From NCBI RefSeq assembly GCF_000204055.1, contig NW_006768765.1:3519885-3583884 (forward strand): a stretch of 64,000 bases of DNA, in the 5' to 3' direction. The DNA comes from Melampsora larici-populina 98AG31 (taxonomy: Eukaryota; Basidiomycota; Pucciniomycetes; Pucciniales; Melampsoraceae). A program made the translations under genes and the position numbers. Shown piece by piece: positions 43,187 through 54,727 of the stretch; position 1 is the first letter of the stretch, and each line of letters starts with the position of its first letter. Under the pieces are notes generated by a model. It was not told the origin of the DNA. It did no database searches and worked only from the letters and a program-made list of their open reading frames with translations.

Positions 43187-43456
43187 GATCATGATCCAAG
43201 TAGAAGTGAGGTTGATTTGTGACTAACCAATCATATGTAGGATTGTGGCGACGTGATTCCCATCCCTGAACAAAGATGCAACGCAACACAGTGTCACTTC
43301 AGGCTTTATAATGGGAACCCAGTCGGTGTGACCAAAAACAAAGACTGACATCATACAGTGCTCCATTAGGACCAAATTGACCTGGATAAGCTTGAGCTGG
43401 CTGGTACAAGGGATGAAGGAAGAATGTTGGTCGTTCACATTCAAGCAGTAACACTT
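43187..43456 (-). repeat. Left arm of 270-bp inverted repeat (inverted allantoicase exons 3-4)
   Basis: Exact reverse complement of 43711-43980 as far as I can check, with a 254-bp spacer. The arm contains the third and fourth allantoicase exons and their introns on the minus strand. Its outer end is the palindrome GATCATGATC. Beyond the inner end, similarity continues weakly (CTTTGAGAG) with a small indel. Confidence 0.9.
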
Positions 43457-43469
43457 AATCTTTGAGAGG

Positions 43470-43939
43470 ATGTCAACTAGCGGTTATCGTCAGGTGAAGC
43501 TAGATGAGTTTGAAAAAGAATTCCACCAACTGATTGGTAAATATCAAGAATAGACCTTGTTTCTTCACTTATCTCGAGCTAATTCTCTGAACCTCCGTTT
43601 ACGTTCACAGAGCTCTCGAGTCAAGATTTGGGTTCTTCAATCGTCGCAGTTTCCGACGAATGGTTTGCACCTGCCAAGTCACTTATCAATCCTAAAGTAA
43701 AGCTCTCTCAAAGTGTTACTGCTTGAATGTGAACGACCAACATTCTTCCTTCATCCCTTGTACCAGCCAGCTCAAGCTTATCCAGGTCAATTTGGTCCTA
43801 ATGGAGCACTGTATGATGTCAGTCTTTGTTTTTGGTCACACCGACTGGGTTCCCATTATAAAGCCTGAAGTGACACTGTGTTGCGTTGCATCTTTGTTCA
43901 GGGATGGGAATCACGTCGCCACAATCCTACATATGATTG
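43470..43939 (+). pseudogene. Allantoicase, N-terminal fragment
   Basis: Exons 43470-43536, 43611-43696, 43767-43817 and 43902-43939 join in phase: MSTSGYRQVKLDEFEKEFH, then LGSSIVAVSDEWFAPAKSLI, then GQFGPNGALYD/GWESRRHNPTYDW. The SDEWFA and GWESRRHNP blocks are allantoicase signatures. The enzyme hydrolyses allantoate to ureidoglycolate and urea in purine breakdown. Only about 80 of the family's usual 330-400 residues are present; after the donor GTTAGT at 43940 no further exon is found before the P450 gene. The fragment ends at the outer edge of the inverted repeat (43980). Exons 3-4 are duplicated in inverted orientation upstream. A complete copy may exist elsewhere. Confidence 0.85.
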
Positions 43940-43980
43940 GTTAGTCACAAATCAACCTCACTTCTACTTGGATCATGATC
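43711..43980 (+). repeat. Right arm of 270-bp inverted repeat
   Basis: Carries allantoicase exons 3-4 in sense orientation and pairs with 43187-43456. A transcript through both arms would fold into a long hairpin with exons 1-2 in the loop. Confidence 0.9.
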
Positions 43981-45094
43981 TGGAATATTCATAACGTTAC
44001 GGTAGATTACGTTGAGGCCCTAACGTTGCGCCCAATGCCATATCTGTTTTGGTGGATGTTGCCCATTGACAACTTGTTTGCGCGAGAAGATATCGTTGGC
44101 TAAATACGCTGTTTTCAGACCTTTCATCACATTTCATGACCTCTCTGGGAATCCTCTTTTCTCGACACTGTCATTGAGAACTGCATCTGCTGGAATGCCC
44201 CATCCTGCCTCCCAATGTTTTCAGTGCAGGGAGCACTCCTGGTGGAGATCTATGTACATATGCATATAAAGGGGCACATGCACGACAAACGTAGCAGGAA
44301 GGAGGGGAAAGGGCAAAATACCCAAAGGATGAGGATGGTCTCAAGCCAGGTCGGTAGGATCTCACTCGGTCGGCCGTAACTTTTAAATGATCTGAAGTGA
44401 GGAGTCCTTTTCCAGCAAAGATACCTCCACACGATCGCATCCATGACCTGTTTCTACGGGTCAGTAGCCCACCGGTGAGTAGCCTCCTATGAACCTTGGT
44501 ATGTAGTCTATCTTGCGGAGACGCTGGTATCTTCAACTGACTGGATCGTGCCCTAGAGCACGTCTGATATTGTCCAACAGGGGGTCTTGTGGAGCAGGGC
44601 CACGTCCTGATAGGATCAAACACACTTTCGCTGGCTGTTCTCCGCAAGTGCTCGATGTCTTTCATCCCCGCCAGATGTGCGGCATGAGGTTCGAGTGAAT
44701 ACACGCAGTGGAGGAGCAAATCTATGGGGAATGGGACGATGAAAGGATAGATCAATCAGCATACACAGTGTGATAAGCTGCGGTGTTCGACACTTGTCAC
44801 AGTAAACTGAATGTGAGTATGTATATACTAAATTATAGTAGTTATAGTATGCTGATGAATTGACGCACCACCCGCTCGCAAAGGCACTATTGAATGATGA
44901 TGGAAGCAATCACGGCCGAGGGCGGTTGAGACTCTACAATGTACACTTTCGCTTTGTGCATATAGACGTGGCAGGTGGGCGGGTGCGCGAAGTTCCAACT
45001 CGACATTTGTTCCTTATATTTAAAATAGTCTTCCCCTTGTCGTCGTTCTCGGCTCCACTGCCCCGAAAGACAAAGATCTCTACCAGCTTCCGTA
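43981..45094. other. No recognised gene
   Basis: Between the allantoicase fragment and the P450. A 194-codon minus frame (44755-44171) is open but has no domain and a composition suggesting chance. The P450 promoter should lie near the right end. Confidence 0.35.
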
Positions 45095-47225
45095 ATGTCC
45101 CACTGGATTCCTGCGAACTCGATACTTCCATACATACAAACACTCGGCTTGCTAGTGACTTTATGCGTGATAATCCGAAAGCTGCGTGCCCAGCCCAGTC
45201 CTTGGGCTGCGCTCCCGAGGATACCCATCTTGGGAACTCTACCATATGTAACTGGCCCTAACTTCCCTTTGCAATGTTCAGGATGGCGCAGGAAATACGG
45301 GTGATTACTGTCAAATATCTTATCGCACAGAATTTTCACTGATTTGCTTTTCAACGGCTAACGATGCCTTTGTCTTCTCAGGCAGATATATAGTTATAAG
45401 CCCGGTTTAGCACAAGAGATACTGGTAGTGTGTGGAGCGAGACTCGCAAGGGAATTATTCATCACGAACAGCCAGTCTTTTCAACATCGACATTGTCCCT
45501 TTTTCTACGCGCGCGAATTGAAACTAGAAGACCATTTCGTAAGTACTTTCAGGCGCCAAATTTAGTGCGTTCAATTCTAATGGACAATGAGCGATCCGAC
45601 TTTAGACTCCGCTACTTGACTCGTCGCCTGCCATCCAAACTCAGCGTCGTCTGATCTACCAAGCCATAAAAGCTAGCATCACGCGCGGCAAGGGTGCAGC
45701 GGTACATAGAGCATCTCTGGGTCTATTACAAACTCTACGATCTCATGCCAATGACCGAAGGAGTCCAGTTTTAGATCTTCAACAAGTCATTGCCGATGCG
45801 GTCGGTCTCTCGGCGCTCAGTCTGAGTTATGGTTTCGATTGGACGATCAAGGACTTGCGAGCTTGTAGAGAGGCGGCCGTCTTGTTCGCAGAAGTACCCA
45901 AATACTTTGCATTCTTCAACGTCAGTAGAATTCTTAGCGTCTAATGGTTTTTGTGCTTTTCAAAGCTGGACGACATGTTCTAACTGACTCGATTGAACAG
46001 TGGATCAACGAGCCCTCTGTTGCATTCCCTTTCCTCACTCGTCTGCTGGGCACGCGGACCCAGAGAATAAGGGAATCGGCCACACAGGCTGCCCAAAACC
46101 TATTAGAAAGCTACCAGGGGCTTTTTGCGTTAACCATGGAGAAAGTTCGTAACGAAGGAGTGGGCTCTTTGGATGACTCGGTGGCCCGAATTTTATTATC
46201 AGACGATGATGAAGACATTCCGGTCTACAGGCAAAGTAGTACGCCGAGCGAATTAAACGTCGCCAAGAAAGGTGACAAGGAATCTGACGATAAAATCACT
46301 TTCTTTCCATCTTGTTTCTCAATGATGCAGTCCTCGTTAGTGAGCTTAAATCATATATCTCAAAGTTACAGCTTCTGACGATGACGTGCGTATCGTAGTG
46401 TGGAAGCGCAGCGACCGCGGCATTCTCCACCACGGCCGGTACGGTGCATTTGCTGGTCGGTTGTCTGGCCGCTTATCCAGAGTGGCAAACCAAACTACAG
46501 AGTGAAGTTGATCGCCTTGCCAAAACACAAGACCCACTCAACTCAAGTAATGGACTTCCGGGCTTCGTGTCTGACAAAGACCACGAAGATGCTTGTCTCA
46601 CATGGGCCTTTATTGATGAAGCTTTGAGATACTATCCCATTTTTCCTATAAGTAAGAAATTCTCTCACGATATTCATCCGATCTTGACTCTCACCGAGCT
46701 CTCTCCCTCAGATACGCGCGTTGCAAATCAGGATTATACTTTGCACGATGGTCGAACTATTAAGACGGGCCAAATTTTGTTCACTGTCCCTGCAGCCATC
46801 AACCGAGATCCTGAACTGTACGAGGACCCAGACACATTTGACCCCACCCGTTTCCTGAATAATGACACAGGCTCGGCGAAGTTGGAGAAAGGGATGAAAC
46901 TGAACTGGCCTAAATATAGGCATGTATCATTCGGAAGCGGCCGGTCAGCGAACTCACACGTCTCTGACTTTCGTCCATATCAACTGACTTCAGATCATTT
47001 GCCATCCGTCCCAACAATTCCTCCAGGCGAAGTTGTCCGGGATCCGAACTGGCAGAATACAGTGTATTTGTCCTGCTCACACAACTGGTTCACTGCTTTG
47101 AAGTGAAATATGAGGATGACGCATCACATGCTATTGGAATCCGACCAGAACTCGTCGGATTAGAAAACCATTTTTCAATTCCCAAAATAAAATTCATTCC
47201 AAGAAGAGATCTTTCTCATCTCTGA
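45095..47225 (+). CDS. Cytochrome P450 monooxygenase
   Basis: Seven exons, 45095-45300, 45382-45538, 45606-45920, 46001-46339, 46399-46651, 46712-46943 and 47027-47225, join in phase to 566 residues. The N-terminus has a membrane anchor (YIQTLGLLVTLCVIIRKL) and a Pro-rich hinge (ALPRIPILGTLPYV). Further motifs are GARLARELFITNSQSF, the I-helix region (CGSAATAAFSTTAG), the K-helix ExxR in FIDEALRYYP, the PERF-like DPDTFDPTRFL, and the heme loop SFGSGRRSCPGSELAEY with its Cys ligand. That loop is split by the last intron and needs the acceptor CTCCAG. It is an ER-bound oxidase using a P450 reductase; substrate unknown. The exon 4/5 border is the least certain: the I-helix lacks the usual acidic residue, so another splice choice is possible. 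Confidence 0.88.
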
Positions 47226-47993
47226 GTTTTTCTTTTACAAATCTCTGAATACACGTCGTCTCAAAAACTGTAAACATCTTATTATCATACACGACTCGCT
47301 AGTTTGAACAGAGAATCTTGGATGTGACAATGCCTGTGGTTCCTTGGCTGTTCTCGTTGGCCCTCTTGAGGTCCATATGTAAGATACTGTACAGGCTAGT
47401 CCTATAACTTGGCTATAGCAAGTTTGATCAACTAGAATCAACTGCTCAGTAAAAACCAAATAAACCAAGTCCCACTATTTTGAGCTATACCAGCCCGCTC
47501 AAACAAGGAATTTACGCACAAGTGGAAAATTTGGCCTGGGAATTGCCAGATTGTATGCTCATCATAACAGTTTGTTTGACAATTTCTCCTTGTCCTGGCC
47601 ACAAGATGACAAATGCATTTCTTGATCTCCTCTACAACCTCCCAATCTCTGTTCCTCAATAGCTTGGGTGGTTGGAGACAGACCCATAAACTTCTTCAGG
47701 GGGTCAAAAATTATGGCTTTCTGTGTGTCTCAAATTTCAATTTTGGTGTACATTCAAAACTGCAAGTTTTCTCTCTATGTCCAACAAAAAAGACAGATAT
47801 TGCAATACTGAGATTTGGAGGTTGTAGAGCAGTTCACAGCACAAATTTTCTGATTTTGGGGCCTGGCAAATTCACATAAGTGAAAAACCTTTTTTGAAGA
47901 AACAGTCTTTTGGCAAACATCCCTGGCAAAGGGTGGCTCAATTGCACTGAGGCAGCACAATTGAACTTTGGTAGCCATTTTGGAGGCTCCCTG
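47226..47993. other. Intergenic, no gene seen
   Basis: 3' flank of the P450 gene up to the next mobile element. Nothing recognised. Confidence 0.4.
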
Positions 47994-48444
47994 CACCACC
48001 AACATATTTACATTGGATTGGGAAATCCAAGGTATTCTCAGATTCCAAAGCTTGGACAGAATCTTTCCAAGGTTTGGATCCCAGAGCAGAAGAATACCTT
48101 GGATGGAAGCCTTGGAAAGGGTCTACTCAAGTACTTCCCTCCAATCAAGGCTGTCACCTATACCAGTATATTATACTATAGATATGATATATTTCAACTA
48201 TCCTACACTGAGGACTATAATAGTATAGCCGGACCTGTACTATACTGACAAATATACCCAGTATGTTTGGATTTAGCAAATATCACAATATACCATATTT
48301 CAATGGTACCAAGTGTATCTATAGTATATTTGGAACTAAACCATCCAAGTATAGTTCAAATCCAGTATAGTATAGTAAAGTATAGTGGCATCATTGGAGT
48401 CCAATGATGCCTTGGACTTTGCAACCCAAGGCATCTAGGTGGTG
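47994..48444. mobile_element. CACTA-like MITE, copy B (CCAAGG-rich)
   Basis: 451 bp with CACCACC...GGTGGTG ends and the 3-bp duplication CTG (47991-47993 and 48445-48447). Its left end (CACCACCAACATATTTA) matches the right end of copy A at 5002-5207, and its right end (complement ATGCCTTGGGTTG) matches copy A's left end, so it is the same family inverted. The centre (48150-48390) has gained TATAGTATA-rich sequence. Where copy A has CCTCGG and CCGAGG, this copy mostly has CCTTGG and CCAAGG. Confidence 0.75.
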
Positions 48445-48516
48445 CTGGTAGCAAGGCTATAGTTACAGGACTGTAACCCAGCACCTGGCAGTAGAGCATA
48501 GTAGCAACTCCACATA

Positions 48517-49100
48517 TTGCTTCCTGCCGCTCTTCTTGTTGTACCAGCCCAAGAAGAGGTAGAAGATACTCAAAAAGCCCCCCTTGGAGATGTGTATTCT
48601 CCCCTAGCCCTCTTTGACCTTCACAAAGATCTCCTGAGCACTCAAACTATCGTTCTCAAATCCCAGATCACTATAGACTTTGCTCAAGAAGTACTGAAGC
48701 TTGCAGAATCAGATACAAGAGCCCACAATTTCATAGCAATACACACCACTATAGTCCTCCTCACGGAACTTTCACTCAGGGCCTGTTCACTTGAGCAATT
48801 TCTGGTGAGAAATCACATTCTGTAAAATTTAAAGTGTCCATTTGGTGGAGCATATTTCATTTTTGCATTAAAAAAATTACAGAATGTGATTTCTGGTCAG
48901 AAATTTGTTAAGTGAACATGCCCCCAGTCTTCATCACACTGTAGAGCTAGATTTGATGATTCCCCTGAAAGGCGTCCCTCTTTACTTGATCATATTGATT
49001 CATCTCATGTCAACCATTATAACCAAGAAGATTTGGGCAGACAAGATAAGGGGAAAAATGTTACATCTTGCCCTCTTCCAAACCAGAGTCATCATCTATT
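48517..49100 (+). pseudogene. Unrecognised coding fragment interrupted by a MITE
   Basis: 48517 onward reads AQEEVEDTQKAPLGDVYSPL ... SQITIDFAQEVLKLAESDTR, a composition typical of real protein. The reading is cut by a small insertion at 48780-48924 and may resume at 48930 (DDSPERRPSLLDHIDSSHVN, in another frame). No domain is recognised; probably an old mobile-element gene. Confidence 0.3.
48780..48924. mobile_element. 145-bp MITE
   Basis: Ends GGCCTGTTCACTT and AAGTGAACATGCCCC are imperfect inverted repeats. The subterminal parts also pair (AGAAATCACATTCTGTAA with TTACAGAATGTGATTTCT). A CAG triplet flanks both sides (48777-48779 and 48925-48927). Superfamily uncertain. Confidence 0.6.
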
Positions 49101-49916
49101 GTAATTGAATCAGCCTTTGCAGAAAAGACTTGCTTCCCAATCAGACAGCAACCCTGAACAAGACCAAATTCTCCCGACTGTGGCTAGAGAGATCAAAAGA
49201 ATCAAAAATGAATACAAAGAAGATATCAAATGCTCAGTTGACCTCTTTGACAGCTGCGCTAGCAAACGTGGCTTGCAGCGGAGAGGGCAGTGGCCGGGGA
49301 GCTGGGCTATCCGCTGACAAGTTCAGCCCCACGCTGCCCTAGAGCCAGTGCTCAGGCCTTGCCCTTTACCCTTTACCCCACCAACCACCAATCCCAGCCA
49401 CCATCCAGCTATTAAAATCACACCTTTTCTTTCAATCTCATATTGTTGGTATCATTCAACTAACACTTCTTGTTTCAGATGTTTATTTGTGGCATGGATT
49501 TTTCATGCCACAGGATCTCAAGCCTCAACAATGAGTGGCTTCAATTTCAATTCTCGCAACTGTGGATAGACCAACTGCTCCATCTTATAAAGGTAATAAA
49601 GGGAACATTTCATTTCATCATATTATCTCATTTACTCTGACGTTATAGTTGCTGACTGATCTTATCTTCAACTCTATCTTTCTAACTCAATACTCAATTG
49701 ATTGTATTGACCTACCCACATGTTACCCTTACCCTATTCAAAGTCAAGAAAACTTTTACTAATTCATCATCATCTTTCTGAATCAAATCATGTCCAAGTC
49801 AAGCAACCTACTCTTTTCTTTGTTTTGTGTCGTCGGGCTATAAGACCAACAATGGACCTCTATCTCATCCTCGACGCTCTTCTTGTGTAGTCATGCCAGC
49901 CTGACAAGCTCCGGGG
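49101..49916. other. No recognised gene
   Basis: Lies before the hAT gene remnant. A GC-rich patch near 49260-49340 stands out from its surroundings. Nothing else seen. Confidence 0.35.
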
Positions 49917-50703
49917 ATGATTGTTCCTGTGTCTGACTCTCGCTGTGGCCTCATTGACTTAGGTCTAGGTAGAGATGTAAGAGATGAGCATATTCATTGG
50001 TGTCAAGAGCGTTATGCCTCTCTACCTAGAGGTCTTGATCTTGGCGAACCAGCTCAAGCCTTGGTTTCATTGTTCCAGGTAAGTACTGTTCTTCAACTGT
50101 CTTTGTACTGTTTTTATTTGTTCTTTTTGTTAACTTGATTCACTTCACTAACTAACTCTATCACTCTGTTATTGTTCAGCATGCTTTGAACCAACACCAA
50201 GAACAATCTGTCTTGGTATCAGATGTTGGGTTAGCCAATTTGGCAAATCATCACCACCAATCAACAAGTCAGAAGAGCCATAATTTGGTTGAATTTGGGC
50301 CCAAGGTATAACCAGATCTTTGTTTTCATCATTTTATTGCATCTCCCAGAAAATCATGATCACTGATTGTTTTCACTTTGGTTTTCCTTTGATGAAACCC
50401 TCTAGGAACCAACTCCACCCACAGTGGACTTAGCACAAGATTCCAACAACAAGAACAAACAAATTAGAAAACAAAAGCGTAATCAGCCCACTGAGCTTGA
50501 ATTCAACTCTCTTTATATGTTTTTTGGCAGGCCTGAACATGGAAGCAACACACCTGGGAGGTATGGTGCAGGCTTTATTTGCTGGAAACAGGTGATTGCT
50601 GCCGGTGCAAAACTCCCTCCATCAGTCTCGGAACTCAGAGCTCAGCAACTCCAGCAAAATCAAAAAAGATCACATGCAGCTTTTATAACTCCAGCAATAC
50701 CCG

Positions 50704-51344
50704 AACCGCATCGCCATATATAGCGGTTGCGGAGCGATGTTGCAGCGGTTTTTGCGTGCGCCATGGACTCCGAAATACATAGCGGAGCCTGCGCACCGCA
50801 CTCCATGGCCGGGTTTTCTCATAGCGGTGCAATCGCTGCGCAACCCGGCCCAGGAGGTGTTATTCCGCTATATAGTGGAGCAAACCAAAATGGGTATATA
50901 AGCCTTAAGGTGTATGTATATGATTCAAATTTCCGCCACTTCAACAACCAGCTTCAACTTTCAACCAATCTCAGTCAAATTTATGAAGCATCTCGAATCA
51001 TCATCGTCATCATCCTTTATCAAAAGACAAATGTAATATGTTTCATGGTAGGATTTGGAATCATTCAATCAGATCTCTTTGAACTGAACCAATTGCAATT
51101 TCAAAACAAATGTTACATTGAAAACCAACTAAACTCAATCAATTTTGATCAATCCNNNNNNNNNNNNNNNNNNNNNNNNNNNNNNNNNNNNNNNNNNNNN
51201 NNNNNNNNNNNNNNNNNNNNNNNNNNNNNNNNNNNNNNNNNNNNNNNNNNNNNNNAAATAGCGCAGCCAGAGCGCTCGGCTTCATAGCGCAGGCTGCGCA
51301 CCGCTATGGAAAATGGTCAAATTCCATAGCGTTGCGTAGCGGTT
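50704..51344. mobile_element. GC-rich inverted-repeat insertion within the hAT gene
   Basis: Both edges are built of TAGCGG/GCGC words (AACCGCATCGCC on the left, GTTGCGTAGCGGTT on the right), while the centre is AT-rich. The 100-base gap lies inside. It separates two hAT coding blocks, so it is an insertion. No target duplication is evident, so the superfamily is unknown. Confidence 0.55.
51156..51255. other. Assembly gap (100 N)
   Basis: Exactly 100 N, the usual placeholder for a gap of unknown size. Confidence 1.
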
Positions 51345-54091
51345 TGGGTGTTGACTCCAGCACCTACGTTTTCAAACAGGACCCTCAATCAGTGCCTTGC
51401 TGTATGGCAAATCTCCCAAGCCCTACCTTTCAGTCGGATCGACAATCCAATGCTGAAAGCAATCATGTTCTGGCTAAGACCCAATGCCCAAGTTTTTGGT
51501 CAAAAGTGGGTGGCTGTCGGCCAATGAGGTCAAACGTTTGTATCTTTCACTTCGCTCCTCAGTCATTGAGCAGGAGCTCAAGGTTAGTAACATATCATTC
51601 AATTAAACTATTCATTTGGACATTAAGACTTCATACTGACAATTTCTTTTATGTGACAGGACCTCGATAGCAAGTATTGTTTGATCCAAGATGTTTGGAC
51701 TGTGAAAGGTAACCTTCACACTTTTATTGGAGCATCAGTATCTTTTGTCATGAACGATTGGAAATATGTTGTGTGTCACTTGAGTTTTAAACTTGTCGCA
51801 TGGCATCACCAGGGTACAATGCTTACAGAGCCAATGGTGGCCATTCTGAAGAAGAATACCCTATACCAAAAGATAAGTCTTCTTGAACTTTATTTATATT
51901 TATATTTTCTTCTGTTTGATTTTCAACTTTTGTCTTGTATCATCTTCAAAGTACTGACATAACTTTATATCTTACATGCTTGCAAATGCATCAGAATTGT
52001 GAAGCAACAATTTCACTTCGGCTTGTGAATTACATTGACAGCTTAGCAAAGAAGGCCTTCAATTGGGTCATTGGTTCAGTTGGAACCCCAAATTGATGTC
52101 CATCCGGTGGTTTTGCCATAGGATGGGCTTAATCATGAAGGCTGGACTCGACACGCTTGGATTGAAGCCACATTGAATCTGTCATAGTGCCTTAGGTAGG
52201 TTCCCTCCAGTCAAACTCATGGCCGTTATCAACAAAGAAGACAGCCCATCTGGCTCCGAGCAAGTTAAATGTATCAAAGGCGAAGAAGACAGAAATAATG
52301 GTGATGATCTAGAGAGCCTTGATTCCAATGATGCCAAATCAAACACTGTTTGGATGCAGAAGATGAAGATACCGAGCAAGAAGATGAGCCCAAGTTACCG
52401 CAGTGGCCAGGCTGCATACCTTCTAGGTGTTACATACATGAAGCAACTCACTAAAGACATAAGTTTCTTCATATTATTATCTTCCTTGTGTTTTTTATGT
52501 TGATTTGGTTTTTTGGATTTTTCAAGATGGAGCCAACACGGTCAATAAGAAACCACCCAGTCAAGCACTCATTGTGCTGATTTCAATTGTTGCCAACTTC
52601 AAGCTAATAGACAACCGCTATCAGATGGATTATCCCAACTCAAGGTCCTCTTGTCAGGCCATGGCATTTGCTGGGGGATCCGCGCCGGCCGTTGGGAGCG
52701 AATGTGGGAGGCCTGGCATGTAAGTTTCCATTCATGTGTTTTCTTGTCTTTGATCTATGTGTGTAGATAAAACTAATACATATAAACTACTTCAGTTGAT
52801 AGATGCTGACACTGTGATGGAAGATGGTTTAGCTGAGGTTCATTCGAAGAAGCGTTGACCTAGGAAGGATGGTAAAAAGCATGGCTATTTTGAGGAGATT
52901 GTTTTCTCAGTGGTGGATTGGCAAGCTATGAGGGACATTTTAGACATTCTCACCGTAAGCATTTCAAATGTATCATCTTTTCTTTTTCTTTTATTTGATT
53001 TTTATTAATGACTTCATCCCTACCTCACAGCCATATAAGATCCTGATTTGAGAGATGGAGGGTGATAAACCCACTGGCTGTATGGTCTTGGTAAAGTATG
53101 TGCAGCTAAAGTCTTCCTTAGAAAGATGATTATACAACATGCATGGAAATGATCCACTCTACCCAATGGTGGATGTGATGATCAGTAGAACATCAACATA
53201 TTTAGATGAATCATTAGAGTGTGATACTATAGTCCTTGCATCCATCTTTCACCCTGGCCTACTGCTTAAATTTTTTAACACACTTTTGGTGACAACTCTA
53301 GCCACCACATCCGAGCTCAAGAACTTCTGTAAACAGCATTCACATCGCATAGTGATTCAACTGATCTTCAAACCCAATTTAGAAACAGCCCTCCTCCAAC
53401 TGACACATCATCAGAAGGGGCTCATACAGACTTTCTGAATTTTTATAACAAGGTTGTGACATCGTGCAAACTAAATGGACTCAAGCAATACCTTCAAGGC
53501 ATTGACCCTGTGGTTTCTCCCAATATGAATGATCCTCAATGTGCATTGGATTGGTGGAAAGTAAGTGATCTGGCCTCTTTTCTTTTATTCTTTCCTTCAT
53601 ACTCAACTGATGATTCACTGCTGTGATTGATCTGCAGTCTCATGCCGGGGCATACCCAGTATTATTGAAACTCACTCAAGATTACCTAGCAGCACCGGCG
53701 GCCTCAGCTGAACCTGAGTGATCTTTTTCAATTGCTGGCCAAGTCTGCACAGCTGAACGTGGGGGTTTGGTCCCTTGAATGATCAAGATGACAGTTAGTG
53801 GTCAAATTTGGGCCAATGGAGGGGTTCCTTTTGCTGGAGATTTTGGTGAGGTTGGCAAGGTTGTAGATTATGGAAAGAATGCAATCAAAAAGAAAACTAG
53901 ACACTCTCACTTCTGATATTTTTGTTTGACTTGTTTTTTCATTTAACTTTATTTTATTTCATTTCTTTTTATTTTTCTATACACTCTTTTAAATCTTTTA
54001 CTACCACTTGTTTCCTCTTTCTCAAACCTCTTTTACGTCTCTTCTTATCAATAAATTTATTTCAGTTTCAAAAAACAACTGCTGCTTTTTT

Positions 54092-54233
54092 GCTTGCAGC
54101 GCTGCTGGGCATAAATTTTGCTTTCAGTCAAGATTTTTGGGGAGATTTTTTTTAGTTGCCTTTATAGTTACGACCCCAGAACAAGCCAGACTTAAGCTGT
54201 GCTGCCCAGAATATGGTTTGCAGCGCTGCAAGC
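54092..54233. repeat. Short element with perfect 14-bp inverted repeats
   Basis: GCTTGCAGCGCTGC at 54092-54105 and its exact complement at 54220-54233. No target duplication seen; possibly a MITE inserted upstream of the copia fragment. Confidence 0.45.
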
Positions 54234-54727
54234 CAGGTTTGCTCTTACATAATGTGTTTCCATGCGCTTTCGCCATTGGATCCATCATCCGGTTGATTCA
54301 GGAGCCTCATAATTTTAAATCTGCTATGACTGGTTTGGATAGAGGCAAATGGAAAGTAGCTTGTGATAAATAAATGAAAAATATGGAAGACAGAAAGGTT
54401 TGGCATTTGGTACCTCAACCATCAGATCAATCCAACATTGATTATTGATTATAAATGGCATTTTGAAGTGAAACTCAATCCTGATGGTTCTATTAACAAA
54501 CACAAAGCTAGGATTGTTGCTAAAGGATACACTCAAACTTATGGATCATACCAACACTTTTGCGCCTACTGGTTAAGCCTGCTTCTTTTTGAACTGTTGT
54601 GGTGTTTGTGTCTTATCATGGGTTTCCAATACATTCAATGGATGCATAAGCTGTGTTCTTAAATAGTGGATTGAAACATAAACCCTTCATGGAACAGCCT
54701 GAGGGATATGAGATTGAAGGTGATGAT

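Larger units (their letters stand above)
49917..53888 (+). pseudogene. hAT-family transposase, multi-exon, decayed
   Basis: N-terminal exons read LPRGLDLGEPAQALVSLFQ (donor GTAAGT near 50080), then HALNQHQEQSVLVSDVGL and EPTPPTVDLAQDSNNKNKQI ... GRYGAGFICWKQVIAAG. The RNase H-like core is at 51660-51850 (YCLIQDVWTVKGNLHTFIGA, MNDWKYVVCHLSFKLVAWH), followed by scattered remnants. The C-terminal dimerisation region is at 53545-53800 (ALDWWK, SHAGAYPVLLKLTQDYL, AAPAASAEPE*SFSIAG). TGA at 53719 replaces the Arg of the family motif ERxFS. A GC-rich inverted-repeat insertion and a sequencing gap lie between the N-terminal and core exons. Inactive. Confidence 0.82.

Noticed and set aside
43223..43944. 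Two identical 73-residue proteins on opposite strands
   Set aside because: They are the same off-frame reading of the two arms of the inverted repeat; the true coding content is allantoicase exons 3-4 in another frame.
44171..44755. 194-codon minus-strand frame
   Set aside because: No family motif, Cys/Arg/Ser-rich text typical of a chance frame, and no supporting context.
46930..46980. P450 lacking its heme Cys (reading SFGSGRSANSH)
   Set aside because: This is read-through into an intron. With donor GTCAGC at 46944 and acceptor CTCCAG at 47026 the loop becomes FGSGRRSCPG and the rest of the P450 follows in frame.
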